This document shows, in pieces, positions 35,801 to 60,562 of a stretch of DNA of 64,000 bases (position 1 is its first letter; every line of letters starts with the position of its first letter). Source of the DNA: Apricaphanius iberus. Taxonomy: Eukaryota > Chordata > Actinopteri > Cyprinodontiformes > Aphaniidae. The notes below the pieces were generated by a model. That model made no database searches, was not told where the DNA came from, and saw nothing but the letters and a program-made list of their open reading frames with translations. Location of the stretch: NCBI GenBank assembly GCA_028564705.1, contig JAPXFQ010000483.1, forward strand, positions 744,001 through 808,000. Direction: 5' to 3'. The position numbers and the translations under genes were made by a program.

Positions 35801-35995
35801 ACCTACCGCCCCAACCTTAAGCGGACCCATTTCTTCTTCAACACACACACATATTGCAAGGTTTATGACCAATACACGTCAAGAATTCATTCCTTCAGAA
35901 TTATGAGACGCAATATAGAATATGATATAGAAATTTGGCTATTAAATAGTTCCTGGTAGAACCAGGTGGTGCCCCGAATAATAATAATTTTCTAT
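32820..35995 (+). repeat. C-rich/GC-rich block of unknown origin with (AAT)n end
   Basis: About 33,250-35,800 is very GC-rich with strong strand bias: the plus strand is full of CCC, CAC, CAG and GCC and poor in T. This leaves overlapping open frames up to 214 codons in several frames on both strands. Their products are Pro/Arg/Gly-rich with no domain. It is bracketed by AT-rich parts and ends with '...gtgccccgaataataataat' near 35,975-35,995, a short repeat tail like that of a non-LTR element. I read it as a dispersed GC-rich repeat or 5' part of a LINE, not a gene. A CpG-rich regulatory island is less likely because C runs dominate over CG. Confidence 0.45.
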
Positions 35996-36076
35996 AAATC
36001 CTTAACTTTATTGACTGCCATAAGCAGTCTTTTACTATAGATAGCCAAATATCATATTTTTATTTAACATCCCCAA

Positions 36077-36720
36077 CAGTAATAATAAGAAATTACAGTA
36101 GTCCAGCCTTGAAGTAACAAATGCACGGACTAGTTTCTTTGCATCACTCCTGGACAGGATGTTTCTAATTTTAGCAATATTCTGGAGGTGAAAGTAAGAA
36201 ATCTTAGACACCTGTTTAATATGGGATTTGAATGTCATGTCTTGGTCAAAAATTACACAGAGGTACATTACATTATTACCAGAGGCCAAGTTAATTACAT
36301 CCAGATGAAGTGATTGATTTAGCAGTTTCCTTTTTTAAAGGTTCTGGTCCAAAGACAACAACTTCTATCTTGTCTGAATTTAAAAGTAGAAAAATTCAGT
36401 CATGCAGGTTTTTATGTCTTTGAGACATGCTTGTAATCTGCCTAACAGATTGGTTTTCATCAGGTTTATGGATAAATATAAATGTGTATCAATTGTGGCC
36501 CTGCGATGGACTCACAACCTGTCCAGGGTGTACCCCCCCCACACACACACCCGTGACCCCTTAAGGATTAAGTGGTTCAGAAAATGGATGGATGGATGGA
36601 TAGTTGCGTATCATCAGCATAACTGTGGAAATTAATTCCAATGTTGTATAATTATTTTACCACAAGTAACCCTTGAGTGTGAAGAAGATTTATAATTTAC
36701 ACACAGGTTCAACATTTAAC
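36077..36720 (-). pseudogene. L2-type LINE, upstream part of split element
   Basis: Minus-strand translation gives L2 protein: 'MASGNNVMYLCVIFDQDMTF' near 36,289, 'SHIKQVSKISYFHLQNIAKI' near 36,225, and '[19 protein letters not shown]' near 36,150-36,095. Further upstream are the relics of the YADD region (about 36,600-36,640), interrupted by a SINE tail at 36,495-36,601. It continues into 30,292 once the insertion is removed. Confidence 0.75.
36495..36601 (+). mobile_element. 5'-truncated SINE tail inserted in L2
   Basis: It carries only the 3' part of the family seen at 36,941: 'tggccctgcgatggact', 'cctgtccagggtgtaccccc', and the (GGAT)n tail. L2 sequence gtgtatca before it and gcgtatca after it form a near-perfect target duplication. 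Confidence 0.7.
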
Positions 36721-36940
36721 CTAGTTTTCATCTAGAGTAATATAGAGATTGGCTCATTGGGTCAAATGAAATCCTGAAGTACACATCTCTTCTACATTTC
36801 ACATAAAGGTCTTGCATTTTATTGGAATTTCAAGTGATAGATTAAAATACAGGATTGTGAAGTGAAATAAAAAGCATTTCAAGAAAGAAACCTAAAGCGT
36901 GTGCTCCATTTTTAATTTAAGAGTATATGGCTCAAATTGC

Positions 36941-37300
36941 TGCACGGTGGCGCAGTGGTTAGCGCTGTTGCCTTGCAGCAAGAAGGTCGTGGGTTCGTAT
37001 CCCAGCCCAGGGACTTTCTGCATGGAGTTTGCATGTTCTCCCCGTGTATGCGTGGGTTCTCTCCGGGTACTCCGGCTTCCTCCCACAGTCCAAAAACATG
37101 CATGATAGGTGAATTGATTCTAAATTGTCCCTAGGAATGAATGTGAGTGTGAATGGTTGTCTGTCTCTCTGTGTTGGCCCTGCAACAGACTGGCGTCCTG
37201 TTCAGGGTGTACCCTGCCTAACGCCTGATAATTGCTGGGATAGGCTCCAGCTGCCGCGTGACCCTGAATTGGATAAGCGGTTAAGAAGATGGATGGATGG
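36941..37300 (+). mobile_element. tRNA-like SINE with perfect 14-bp TSD
   Basis: The copies of atggctcaaattgc at 36,927-36,940 and 37,301-37,314 are identical. The element starts 'tgcacggtggcgcagtggtt' (A-box-like), has a B-box-like 'gggttcgtatccc' near 36,990, the body 'gcatgttctccccgtgtatg' and 'ggtactccggcttcctccca', and a (GGAT)n tail. This layout is a very common teleost dispersed repeat. The identical duplications suggest a recent insertion. Confidence 0.9.
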
Positions 37301-37439
37301 ATGGCTCAAATTGCATGCAAGTCCATGAACAACAATGTCCAAGTCTCGACAAAATGTGATATATAGATCAGGTCTTGGATTAGATCATTTCAGCACATGA
37401 CAATGCTAAACTACTTCTCAGACCCCCAGCTGGTCGTGG

Positions 37440-37755
37440 CAGATTACCGCTTGTACTGAGCCAGGTTCTGCGGGAGGTTTCTTCCTGTTAAAGGGGAGTT
37501 TTTCCTCTCCACTGTCGCTACATGCTTGCTCAGTATGAGGGATTGCTGAGGAATAGCTGTGGTTGGAGTATGCTTGACAACCTCACATCGATGACTCATC
37601 GCAATCTGCTGGGATTCCTTACATAGAAAACCTTTAACGGATTGGAATGTTTGTATAATTGTATTGAAATTACTTTTGTTGTAAAGTGACAAAAAACTTG
37701 AGATTACATTTGTTGTGAATTGGCGCTATATAAATAAAATTGAATTGAATTAATG
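37440..37755 (+). repeat. L2-type LINE 3' end
   Basis: Plus-strand copy of the L2 3' untranslated region: 'gtttcttcctgttaaagggg', 'ccactgtcgctacatgcttg', then 'ttgtgaattggcgctatata' and a TTGAA-type tail at 37,735-37,755. 5'-truncated, with no coding part. Confidence 0.8.
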
Positions 37756-38746
37756 AGTTTAGCATGAGTAAGCTAAAATAAACTAAAGCTTCACAATAAG
37801 AGGATAATGTTAATTATAATACTAATAATAAACGGTGACTCCTATTTTTTTTCTTTCTTGGACTTTACATAATGTCATCACTCTCTTCTTGCCTTACTTA
37901 TCCACTTAATTCAAATTCCATTCAAATTCCCTTTATTAATCCCAACGGGATTTGTTTTTATTTTTTATTAAACCCATATTATCCAAAGTTCTTCAAAGCT
38001 TCTGTTGTCAACACTAATGAATGTGGACAGCAAAGATCTCCAGTAGCGCTCTGTTTTACAGAGATTCTAAAGACGCTTCTGACTAAAGACACTGTTCTCG
38101 GTTTGTCATTGTGCGTACTACAAAATGTTTTTGTGTTTTGAGTGAACCTGTTGACCAGTCTAAGGCCATTTCTACACAGAGCTCAAACCAGGTGTAGCAG
38201 CAAAGATATTTAATCGAACAGGTGTTTCATCAACAGGCAGCTGGCGTTTAAGGACACCATAATCAATAATTTCTGAAACTGGATCCCAGAGTGGAGATAT
38301 TTCAAAATGCCGCCTCCTTTGTCTCTGTGTTTACGAGCTCTATGGCATTTTATTTGAGTGAATTATGTCGTCGCCCCATTTCTATGACTATATTCCTATT
38401 AAAGCGAATGCCAACTCTGTGATAAAGTAAACAAACATGGCGCTGTACAGTATTGCAGTCCAAATAAAGCAAATACTGACCTTATGTTGGAATCTAGAAT
38501 ATATATATATATAATCTTAGTGAATCTTGGAAACTATTAAATAGGCTGGATAATATAATTTATCCTTCTAAGATGAAATTAAATAAGTGTAGACTTTTCC
38601 CCACTTCATATTCACATGTAAGTGAATTATACCAGTAATTTGTTGTGGTTTTTTTTGTTGGAAATGTTATTTTATTTTTCTATGCTTTTTCATGATTGAA
38701 ATTAAACTGAACTGTTTATGCCTAGCATTTGTATGATGTGTTAAAT
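37756..38746. other. intergenic sequence
   Basis: No gene supported. It includes a short (AT)7 run near 38,499-38,512. Confidence 0.4.
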
Positions 38747-38954
38747 CAGGGGTCTTCAACCCTGGTCCTCGAGAGCTATTGTCCTGCAGGTTTTAGATGC
38801 GTCTCTGCTTGAACAAAGCAAGCCTTTGCCAAACTTCATGGTATGCTGCAAAGATTTATCTCAATTCAATTATTTGATTCAGCTGTGTTGACGCAGGGAT
38901 ACATCTAAAACCTTCTGAAAAGTAACTATTGAGGACCAGGGTTGGAGAGCCCTG
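38747..38954. mobile_element. hAT-like MITE
   Basis: Inverted ends: CAGGGGTCTTCAACCCTGGT at 38,747, and, from 38,954 on the other strand, CAGGGCTCTCCAACCCTGGT. Internal symmetry continues (ctgcaggttttagatg against catctaaaacct). The eight bases outside are TGTTAAAT and TCTTAAAA, six of eight equal, as expected for a hAT 8-bp duplication after decay. 208 bp, non-coding. Confidence 0.8.
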
Positions 38955-39694
38955 TCTTAAAATAATCTCACGATTTTGTTCTAATAGTAGTATCATAAAC
39001 ACTGATATGGTGATGATGATTCAAAGTATTGTGCAGATCTATGTAAACCACTCAATTTTTGCTGTGGCTGTATATTTAGAGATACCTTCCTGCTGGGAGG
39101 GGAAGCTCCCCCCACACTGCCACGTCTTTTCCAGTCACTAACAGCCTTTTCCAGAATGACCCTGCATTTAACTCCAATTATCTTCCTGTCCAGTTTGGCC
39201 AGCTTCCCTGTCCATGTGTCTTTAGTTTCAAGTTTTAGATTTCCTACTGTTCTAATTTGGCTAGATAAACTACTCATGCTACTCTTCTGTAAAGGTCAAA
39301 TAATGGAGTTCACGGTTAACAACTGTGTGAATTGCGAGCAGAGTTGTGGACCTGTGGAACTCAACCAAATGTACAATGTCTGCTGCTCTAATTGCTCTTT
39401 GTGTCTGTCAGTTCAGGTGGCTGGTCCTGTCCTGGTAGGTTCTACTATCTTACTTGGTTTTCATTATGTTCTGCGTCCACTAATGTTTTCTAAAAAACCT
39501 CTCTCTGAGGCCTTAACAAAACAGGACAGAACAGGATTTAACATTGAGACAACAACCATAGGACATTCTGTTTGCTAACTGAGGCTGACCTCTGAAGGCA
39601 ATTGCTAGTACTGCATTTTATTTCTACATACTAGAGTAAAGGGGGGTGAATGTGTATCCACAGTTAAGTTCATTTCTCTCGTAAAACTTTTTAA
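38955..39694. other. intergenic sequence
   Basis: No gene supported. The 140-codon frame at 39,156-39,578 has hydrophobic low-complexity content and no family features. It lies between two MITEs. Confidence 0.35.
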
Positions 39695-40133
39695 AGGGGA
39701 CATATTATGTAAATGTAACTTTTTGTCATCCTTTTGTCTTTTAATTTTGTTCTCTTTGGCCAATTTTGTTCCTGCCTCTATAAACTCTAAACATGAATAA
39801 AACCGGTACATCCATTTTTTGGTACATTTTGGTTGTCAGGAATCTTCTGCTTCTACAAGCCGTTTGAAATAATACAGAAATTGCATAACCTCTCCTCACC
39901 TGTTAAACCGTGCCCACCAATTCCAATTCCATGCCATTCTCATGTATGCAAAATCCAATGCCTTGTAACAAGAATGCTAATTTGCATAAAACAGGTAATT
40001 CTGAAAGGAATGGAAATTTTAAACAAAATTGGTTTTGGTGAAACTGCTTAATGTGAGAGAGAGAACTTAATATGTTTTATTTAAATCATAACCCTATTAT
40101 TACTTGTTTAAAAAGTGACATAACATGCCCCCT
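39695..40133. mobile_element. piggyBac-like MITE with TTAA duplication
   Basis: TTAA at 39,691-39,694 and 40,134-40,137 flanks inverted ends: AGGGGACATATTATGT on the left and AGGGGGCATGTTATGT on the right (reverse complement). TTAA targeting with short AGGG-type ends fits piggyBac-type elements. At 439 bp with no transposase it is non-autonomous. It lies about 1.4 kb past the auts2 stop codon, near or beyond the end of the transcript. Confidence 0.8.
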
Positions 40134-40624
40134 TTAAAACCTACATACCCATTTCCTTCAATTTCCCAATTATGCTCCATAACGGTCATGTGGGACTAGT
40201 TTGGCAAAGCACCTTATAAAGGTGGGTGGAAAAAAGATTTGCTCTAAGACAGCTAAAGTACACATTTTTTAATAACATGGCACAATTTACATATCACAAG
40301 TTTAAATGAGGAACATGCTGAAGATTCAGTCGCTTCACTTTTTTTTGTACATGAGCTAGAAAGTTTTTTTTCCCTCTGTACACGGTAAACAGCAAAAGAG
40401 TTTCTTAGTTAACAATCTTGTTGCATTATGCATTAACTAACCACTATGGCTCTGGTGGACATATTATCATTAGGATATAAAAAAAAACACTGCACAACAT
40501 GATATCACAGAGTCTTGAAGCGCACAACTAAAACCTTTAGAAACTACTAAAAATAGATCTCTGCAAGTTAGAAACGAACGGCCCATAACTGAGATTTTCT
40601 TTTTTTGTCTTTTGTATTTGTAGG
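40134..40624. other. sequence beyond the likely auts2 3' end
   Basis: AT-rich and non-coding. It may still belong to the 3' UTR if a distal site is used: ATTAAA on the minus strand occurs near 40,268. Confidence 0.35.
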
Positions 40625-41515
40625 TATAACAACTTAGGAAAGCACTTTATTACACTGTCCAACCAACAGAACTCAGTTCCAAAACATGTACTTTACACAC
40701 CGTCAGTTGGGCTAATGCGCTGTCATGGTGTTGACTGGGCTGCATTCTCCCCAGAACCAGAATGATGGGGGCCGAGATAAACAATTAATCATTAGGATCC
40801 TACATTTAAGAAAAAATACTTTAAAATTCAATATAGGAATGTAGATTGTCACTACAATTAATCATATGATAGAATCATTTTAAAATATCATTTAGTTTAA
40901 TCTGAGGATCTAGAGCAGTTAAAGCTGGTGTGTTTCATTATGGATTCTGGATGATGGAGAGAATTCAGCCACTTTTTCCTATATTGGTGCACAGTCAGCA
41001 GTGCTGAGAAGGCCAGCTTTCAGAACACGAGCCCAGACATTTGTTGCATAGTTGTATGTGGGGATCTCTGGAACATGCTGAAAGGAAAATTAATCGCAAA
41101 ATGCACATTCTGAATCAAAGCCTTAATACTCCTATATTTACATTTAGTCAAAGTAAAGCTTTCGAAACACTCTTTTGCATATTTGTACCATGATTTTCAA
41201 TCCATACAGAGTGAGCACAGCGACTGTACATTATGTACATGACTGCCAGTGCTAAAGTAGCTGTACATTCCAAAGTTTTAGTCTTACTCCAAATCACTTT
41301 GCTATACAACAAGATAAAGAATGCACACAAAACCAATGAGCAAACTTAAAAAAAGCTTCTTTTCACTTTAGTTTTATACAAAAACATCTGTAGACATGTC
41401 TATGCCCACATAAATTATTCACAGCTATGTTACAGTCTTGCTTTGTCCAAAGCTAAGTGCTGGGTGTGAGTTTAGCAATGGTGAGGCACAGGGCTGGAGG
41501 GAACGCCGACTCAGC
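40625..41515 (-). other. auts2: auts2 3' untranslated region (extent inferred)
   Basis: The region runs directly on from the stop codon of the last exon. On the minus strand an AATAAA signal lies at 40,646-40,651, so cleavage near 40,625-40,635 is plausible. An ATTAAA near 40,887 and another near 40,268 are alternatives. The true end cannot be fixed from sequence alone. Confidence 0.4.
40646..40651 (-). terminator. auts2: candidate polyadenylation signal for auts2
   Basis: AATAAA on the minus strand, about 870 bp downstream of the stop codon. No strong GU-rich element is evident after it, so use is uncertain. Confidence 0.35.
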
Positions 41516-53947
<12,432 letters not shown>

Positions 53948-54094
53948 CTGTAATACGCATAAAAAGGAGAACAAATAGAAAAAGACACACTTTTAGTAAC
54001 AATAAGATTGGAACAAAAATGATTAAAAAAACAGGGAACAAGACTTCCGATAAAAACATGACAAAGTTTTCTTCCCTAAAACAGTTCTGATGAG

Positions 54095-54109
54095 CAGGGG
54101 CGTAGCACC
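54095..54109 (+). repeat. hAT-like terminal sequence
   Basis: CAGGGGCGTAGCACC followed by 'aacttttgggctctgggtac', a form common at hAT-type ends. No matching opposite end or target duplication was located, so only a fragment is claimed. Confidence 0.35.
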
Positions 54110-55610
54110 AACTTTTGGGCTCTGGGTACAAACGATCCTGCTGGGCTCCACTACCAAATAGCATAGTGATACCAGTGGGCTCTGAAAAACTTTAGGTGGA
54201 ATATTTCCAATACCAGATTTTGCTCCACCTTCACTCATTTGAACAATAGTTTTCCTGCGCTTATCAGCAGGAGTTCTTGGCCATAATCCTGGGTCCTCTG
54301 ACAATCCCTCATCAGTCCCCAAGTCTCTCATTCTCTTTTCTTTCCTCTTCAGCTCTGTCCTGCTGCTCCTGATTACCTTCATCACATTCTTCACCTTCCC
54401 TCTCATCCCTTATATTAATATCAACCTAATCTTTTATGTCTGCCTCTGGTACAGGAGGAAATAAACAAAATGGGTACAGTGGTACTGTACACATTTAAAC
54501 TTTTAACCGTAATCACTAAGTGTTAAAACAGACAATTCTGCTAAAAGTTAACCTCGCCTCACTGTCACTTCTTTCACCTGGCCCTGATGAGGAACCTGCT
54601 GGTGCAGGTTCTGAAACTGGAATATATTTCAAATGGTCGCTAAAATATCCTTTAATGTCACAATACCTTTTTTTAAGTGAAGGGTAAGTACAAGTTAATT
54701 AACACGTTCATTGATATTTATATTTGTCTGTAGTGAACCACCAAACTAGACATTCAGGCTTTGAATTATGTACAATTAAGATGTGCATTAAACTGAGAAC
54801 AATTCTGTACTTATTGTAAGAGCGTGCGGGAGCTAATTTGCATCATAACGCAGTAAAATAGGGGCTAACGATCTGTGATTTTGTGGGTGTTAGATTTTGA
54901 CAATTGAGGAAAATATAGGGTGTTCATGTAAACTTCGGACTTTGGGGAGAAGTGCAGCAGGGCAGCTGCATGGAGCTGCAGTGTTGAGCTCCCAGCTCTG
55001 TTTCCCTCTGCTTATCTGTCTTATTTACCCAGAAACATTGTTTTAATCACTATGTAGTGTAATACCATAAAGTATCTCTATATTATTCAAATAGAGAATG
55101 AATAGAAATGGATGCTATTCTACTTGGAGTAGATATTTATTTTAAAACAATGCCAATGCTTAATTATGCATTGCAAGCTAACCTTTCTTTTCAAACAATC
55201 GACTGAACAACTGCTTGTCCTTATTTACCTTTCTCTCTATAATCTTTTTTTCGTTTCTTTTTTGAGCCCCTGGTTTCCTCTCTTAAGGAAACACGAGTCT
55301 TCCTAGTTCCTTCCAAGGCTCATGTCTCCCCAACATATTCACTAGCAGAAGCACCTGTGGGTCATACCATTTACACTGACTCAAGAAGGGTGGTGGGGCC
55401 CTGCACAGCTTGAAAATGACTCCTTTATGTACCAAACCAGTGCCTAACTACAAGTAAAATTTTGTACAGGACGTTTTTTATGTGTACATAAATGCTATAC
55501 AAATGTTAGTGCAAGTATATGTATGTATAGAAAACTGACTTCTTAGTTAATTCATATAGCAGCAATTCACAACAGATGTATATTAGCACATCAATATTTT
55601 GTTACATCCG

Positions 55611-55629
55611 ACCTACCTACCTACCTACC
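55611..55629. repeat. (CTAC)n microsatellite
   Basis: Tandem ctac units within 'gacctacctacctacctacc'. Confidence 0.8.
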
Positions 55630-58600
55630 GGCCGACAGTAAAGGGTATGACTGATACACAATGAGCAACACTTTATGTTACAAAACTGAAATAAATAATT
55701 GTTGTATTTGAAGATGCCAGTCATTCAGGTTAGATGTTATATGGACTAATAGAATTTTAGTGATTATAGCAAACATGCTATTAAAAACACAAACACGAAA
55801 ATTAATTCCAGTGACGGAACAATAATGAATGTGGTGTTGAAGTCACAGAACAATAGATAATAAGAGCCATCCAGGGCATTCCTCAGCAGGGACCTCATCC
55901 AGCAGAACAAAGTACTCAGACATCAGCAGTCAGCTCCAGAGGTAGAGAGGCTCATGGGGGATGACGGCGCATACATAAACTGTAATTAACGCTCCAGGGG
56001 ACTCAAGGGGTTCTAGTAAGGGGCTCCTCCTCCCCCTTCCTGAAACCAACTAAATCCTTTACCTGCCAAAAAGGCGTATATGGGCCCCAGGTCCCCTGGG
56101 TGGAGACAGCAGCCAGCTGTCACTGGGGGCTTCCATCCTCCTGACAAACTTCTACCACCAGCCCAACTCCACTGGGAGCAGGCTGATCCGACAGAGCTCC
56201 GTCAGAGAATCCGTCATTAGTAAAGAACTCCAAAGCAACCATTCACTGCTCCATGTGTAGCGAATTTTCTTCTTGAGGGTCAGAGGAGGACATTATGGAA
56301 AGATCACAATCATTTGGGAACCTGGCTTTATTAGTTGTACCCAAGCACATTCACATCTTTAAAGTTATCCATGCGCAGATAGAGACCGTCTTTTTCTGTT
56401 CTGTACACAATCTCCACATGAAACCATCCGCTCTTCCCTCATGTGTCTGGGCAACCAAGAAAACCCAGCAGCAGTCTCCCTAATCCACGTCAATCTTCTC
56501 CACTTCCAAATGTTATTATCGGTCAAGAGAGACTGCTGCTGGCAAACAACTTCACCACAGCAGATGGGGAGAGGAGGAATTCCCAACTCTCCCGCTGCAC
56601 CTTGGTGTCCCTGAGGTCCACGGCTTGTTTTCAGATTGTGCTAACACGCTAAAAAGAAGGTGTCTATTCTGGTCATAATGAACACTCCAGGGCCATGCAG
56701 AGCGGAGAAGAAGAAAGGAGTAGTATCCGCCACCTTCCCTCCCGTGGGGGTTCATTTGTCAGTCTTCTTCATCCCTGAAAACAAATAAGTGCAATTCCCA
56801 CTTGAGATTCTCAAAATGTGGAGCCCTGCTGTTTTCTCAGTGTTTCAGTAGTAATGCAGTTTTTAACTAGTGCACGTCGCTTGGCTGAGCATAGAAGAGA
56901 AAATGAGGACTGTGTGTGCTTTGTGTGTGTGTACGTGTGGTCAGAGAGACAAGAGCTTTACTTTAGAAATAAAGGAGGTATAGGAGGGCTGTAGGGTGGT
57001 CAGCTGTGTTTGTGTGAGTGATAAGGAAAGCCCTTCATTAAGGGTGAATGTCATGGGACACAGTGGGGGACTTGGGATGGATGAGTCATTATCTGAGGGT
57101 AAGCCATGCCCAACAGTTCACTATTAGCTACACATCACTCATTTGTTTTCAGAGAAATTTAGCTCTTTTCTGTCTTTTGGTGCTTGCAACCTTTGATATG
57201 AACAAGCTGGATTTAGAAAAGCTGGCAGTCTTTTGTATGTCTAGGTGTTAACAAAACTCTTCACATTTTAGATAATACATATATTCTACCTTTTAGTAAT
57301 ACTTGATGTATTTAGCCTTCATAACAAAGATACATGTCTGTACATTAATCCGCTTATAGAGCTTCATTAGCAAGCTGCCACTTGAGAGACACATTTTAAA
57401 CCCTTGTCACACAAAGTGCTACAGAACAAGAGGTAATGCATGCTATTATCAGTTTGGCATATATTATGTTAATATTGAAAAGAGCTAAATGTTTTGAATA
57501 CTACACTTGTGTTATCATTGGAAACAGAAAACCTTATATAAATAATTAATGGACAGCTCCAAATAAAATGAACAGCTTTGAGCCAAGCACCTGTCTTTCT
57601 GCAAAATACATTAGTGTTCACCTTGAGCCAAAACTACTCTGCTTATTCCTGCGATTGCAAGTGTTTTTATTACAACCAGCTCACAGTCTGGTGACATCCA
57701 GAGAAATTGATGGCTGCAGAGACCTCTGTGACATGTCAGGACTCCCACCCTGGCCGTCACTCCTTCCGTCTCTTTCACCTTGAAATAGCGCTTCGATACA
57801 TTCCACAGTCTCATTCTAGACTATGAAATTTCAACGAAGCAAGGGTCGCATACCTTAAATCATAGAAAACCAACAACCTAACACGTACGGGGGGGTCAAT
57901 GAAGGACAGATCTGCTTGGCTTTAAAGACTCAGGAACAGGGGACTAGTAAAATGCTGAAATGCTAGTTGCTAATCTCAAAATGCAAAAAAAGGTACTAGA
58001 ATGCTGCTATTTATGTCTTTAACATATGAACATGGGACTCTAAAGTTTGTTAGTAATTGTGATAAAAGGTTATGCCCACAGGAAGGCAACATCTTCTCCT
58101 TAGCAAATTCAGAAACCCTCAGATAAACAGTAACCTACTCGTTTGTTGTGACTCAGTTATCTTCTGCAAGGACACAAAGTTTACATAAATAACCTGTAGA
58201 AAAAAGTCCACTGTTGAAATAGGTGGGGAACTTTTATTCAGGTAGCAATAATCCAAATTTAGAAAGAACCAGTCTCTCATCAATCTGAAGGAATCTCAGT
58301 CCAATATTCCTGGTTAGGTTCATTGTAGATCCCAAGCGAAAACTTCGGAGTTTATAAAGGTGCTTATGCTTGATAATCACTTAATCAATGCATCTAATTA
58401 CCAACCCCCCTAGCTCCATTTTATATTCCTAATTTACAAGTGAACAGTAAGAGGTTTAACATACTGCTTCAGCCCTTTGGTTTCTGGTATGTTGAAACGT
58501 ACAATTAAAAGCATGTTTAATTTTTTCAACCATGCTGACGGTGAAATGGCCCGCCACCGTTCAAGGGAGTTAGCTGCCCACAAATAGCTAAAATACCGGA

Positions 58601-60562
58601 GACCTCTTTTAGAAATCCCCTCTTTTGTGGTATATTTGATTCAGCTACCAAATATACAACAGAAGCAAACATCAACAGTCTTCCATTTCTCTACTTTTGA
58701 GGAAACAGCCAATCAGCAGTAAGCAAAATACATTATGCTCCTGGAGTGGCTACTTTGCAAACATCAGCCAATAGCATGTCAAGTAGTATTGTGCCAAGGT
58801 ATATCAGCTTGCCATTCTTTCAAATATTTTAAAAATAATCTGCAAACACTCAAATTTTTCACAAATAATTTGGAGTTCCATTCCACATAAAAATCTGCAA
58901 ATAGGAAGGGCTTCACTGTAATTTATACAATGAGTATCCATCAAATATACTGTATGAAGCAAATCTTGCTGACTATATAAAACAGGGAGGATCTAGTATG
59001 CATTATTATATTTAGAATACAGGATGTGGATGTTACCAACTGATTTAGCCAAACCAGCATTGCAGAGTCTAACGTTGGTGCCTTCAGTCAAAAGGGAGGT
59101 TAAGGGAAAAAAGCTTCCAGGTTGTCAGCCATTTATCTTTGGTCTGACACTGTACAGCAGCAAAATCCCTTTTCAAAAGAAAGAGCTGACATCTTAAGAA
59201 CTCAGGGCTGTCCATCATAGCTGTCAGAAACCTCCAAACATCCAATCGTTCACCGTCGCAAGAAACCTATGTATTTCTCCATCTTACTTCTTTTTTTGTG
59301 AGCATAAGCAGAATCCGGCCCATACCTCTCAGAAATAATATTGATCCTGCATCGATTTATTTTGTTCATACCAGGTGAAGCAGGATTTGAAGCAGATAAA
59401 CAACGGATGGCCTTGAAGTGAGGAGGCTACGCTGTCTCTCTACAAACATCCTGCCACAAACAGACACACACTGTTTGCTCAGGTTGAAACAATTTAAATA
59501 TCTGCCACACTGAATAGGAATTCTTCTTGCATCTGTGTGTCTCAGTAAGCATTAATTACAATCAGCATGCCCTTCCGTGCCAGGCTTTCGGAAACCGGAT
59601 CCAGAAAACCTGGCTGAATGCTTTCATTGTCTCTAATGTTGCAGAATATTTTAAGACATTTTGTTTTCTGGCTTCAGTATGAAAACAGTTGTTTTTGAGA
59701 AGGAAAAACTACTCATCTTTCTCAATATTTTATCTGATAACATCAGAGTTGTAATTGAGCAGCAACTGTAGACCGTTGTGTGACCTCAAGAGAGGTTTAT
59801 ATAGTGTATGTTCCCCCAGAGCTCCTTGATGAGGTACTGTGCTCCTGTTTATTGTCCCTAATGAAGCCTGCAGTTGCATTAATGGCAGATGCCTTTAACA
59901 GACTTCCCTCCCTCACATACAGAAGAAAACAATAAACGACATGCAACCGTTTTTTTGTCACAGCTTGCCAAGCTAGACAATACACAACACAGCTTGCTCA
60001 GCTATCCTCCACATATGTTTGTGCCACTCTCTGCAGAAATGTGCCCAGTTTAATAGGTACAGACACACAAGAAGGGAAGTTTCCTTTGACTAATGCAACC
60101 CATTGCTACCAGAAAATTAAGGAAACATTTGACAATTAAATTTTGGTTCCTGTTTTAAATCAGCACAGAATGGGGTTGTATATCCTGTATATTGAGTTGT
60201 GTTGAGTTCTGCCTCCCACTTTGGCTAGTCTGCTTTACAATTTTGATGAAAATGCAGGTTGATGAATTTGGTGAGGTTGGTGGTAGTTTGGCTTGTCCCT
60301 CTGAGACTACAACTGTTACATATGAGGTAACCAAAGTAAAAGTAGCTAACAGGGAATGCAGCAGTGTCTCCATATCCTGGGAAACATATTGCATGTGGCT
60401 CTTAAAACTCTGCTGCACTCCATGCACCCTCATATTCATGGAAAGGCTTTGCTCTCTAAAGTAGATGTTGTTCTACTGAACCTTTTCCTTTCACTCAACT
60501 ATCCATGGCTAGGCCTTTTTGTGGACATGATATTAGATCCTTACACTATCATAAACATACAG

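Larger units (their letters stand above)
30293..36076. mobile_element. composite LTR-like insertion inside an L2
   Basis: The insertion begins TGTTGGGTCACACAC and ends CATCCCCAACA, the TG...CA inverted ends typical of LTRs, between TAATG/TAATA-like flanks. It contains a TATA-like CTATAAATAC near 30,333 with a C-rich downstream part, and an AATAAA near 32,063. No gag, protease, RT or envelope frame was recognised. The best reading is an LTR or LTR remnant that later received the Harbinger-like element (30,499-31,613) and the GC-rich block (about 32,820-35,995). A second, diverged copy of the same sequence occurs at 3000-4960. Confidence 0.5.

Noticed and set aside
36941..37010. tRNA gene at the start of the 36,941 repeat
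   Set aside because: Flanking duplications and the (GGAT)n tail show it is a SINE.
1..40000. Exons of a neighbouring gene such as galnt17, which lies beyond AUTS2 in many vertebrates
   Set aside because: No glycosyltransferase motif or other neighbour exon was recognised. Everything coding-like here is transposon-derived or unidentified.
56069..56101. Possible extra auts2 exon on the minus strand ending GGCAG|GTAAAG
   Set aside because: The donor looks good and the phase would fit, but the peptide (GDLGPIYAFLAG) has no counterpart in AUTS2. The known protein leads from exon 6 directly into the exon 7 sequence found here.
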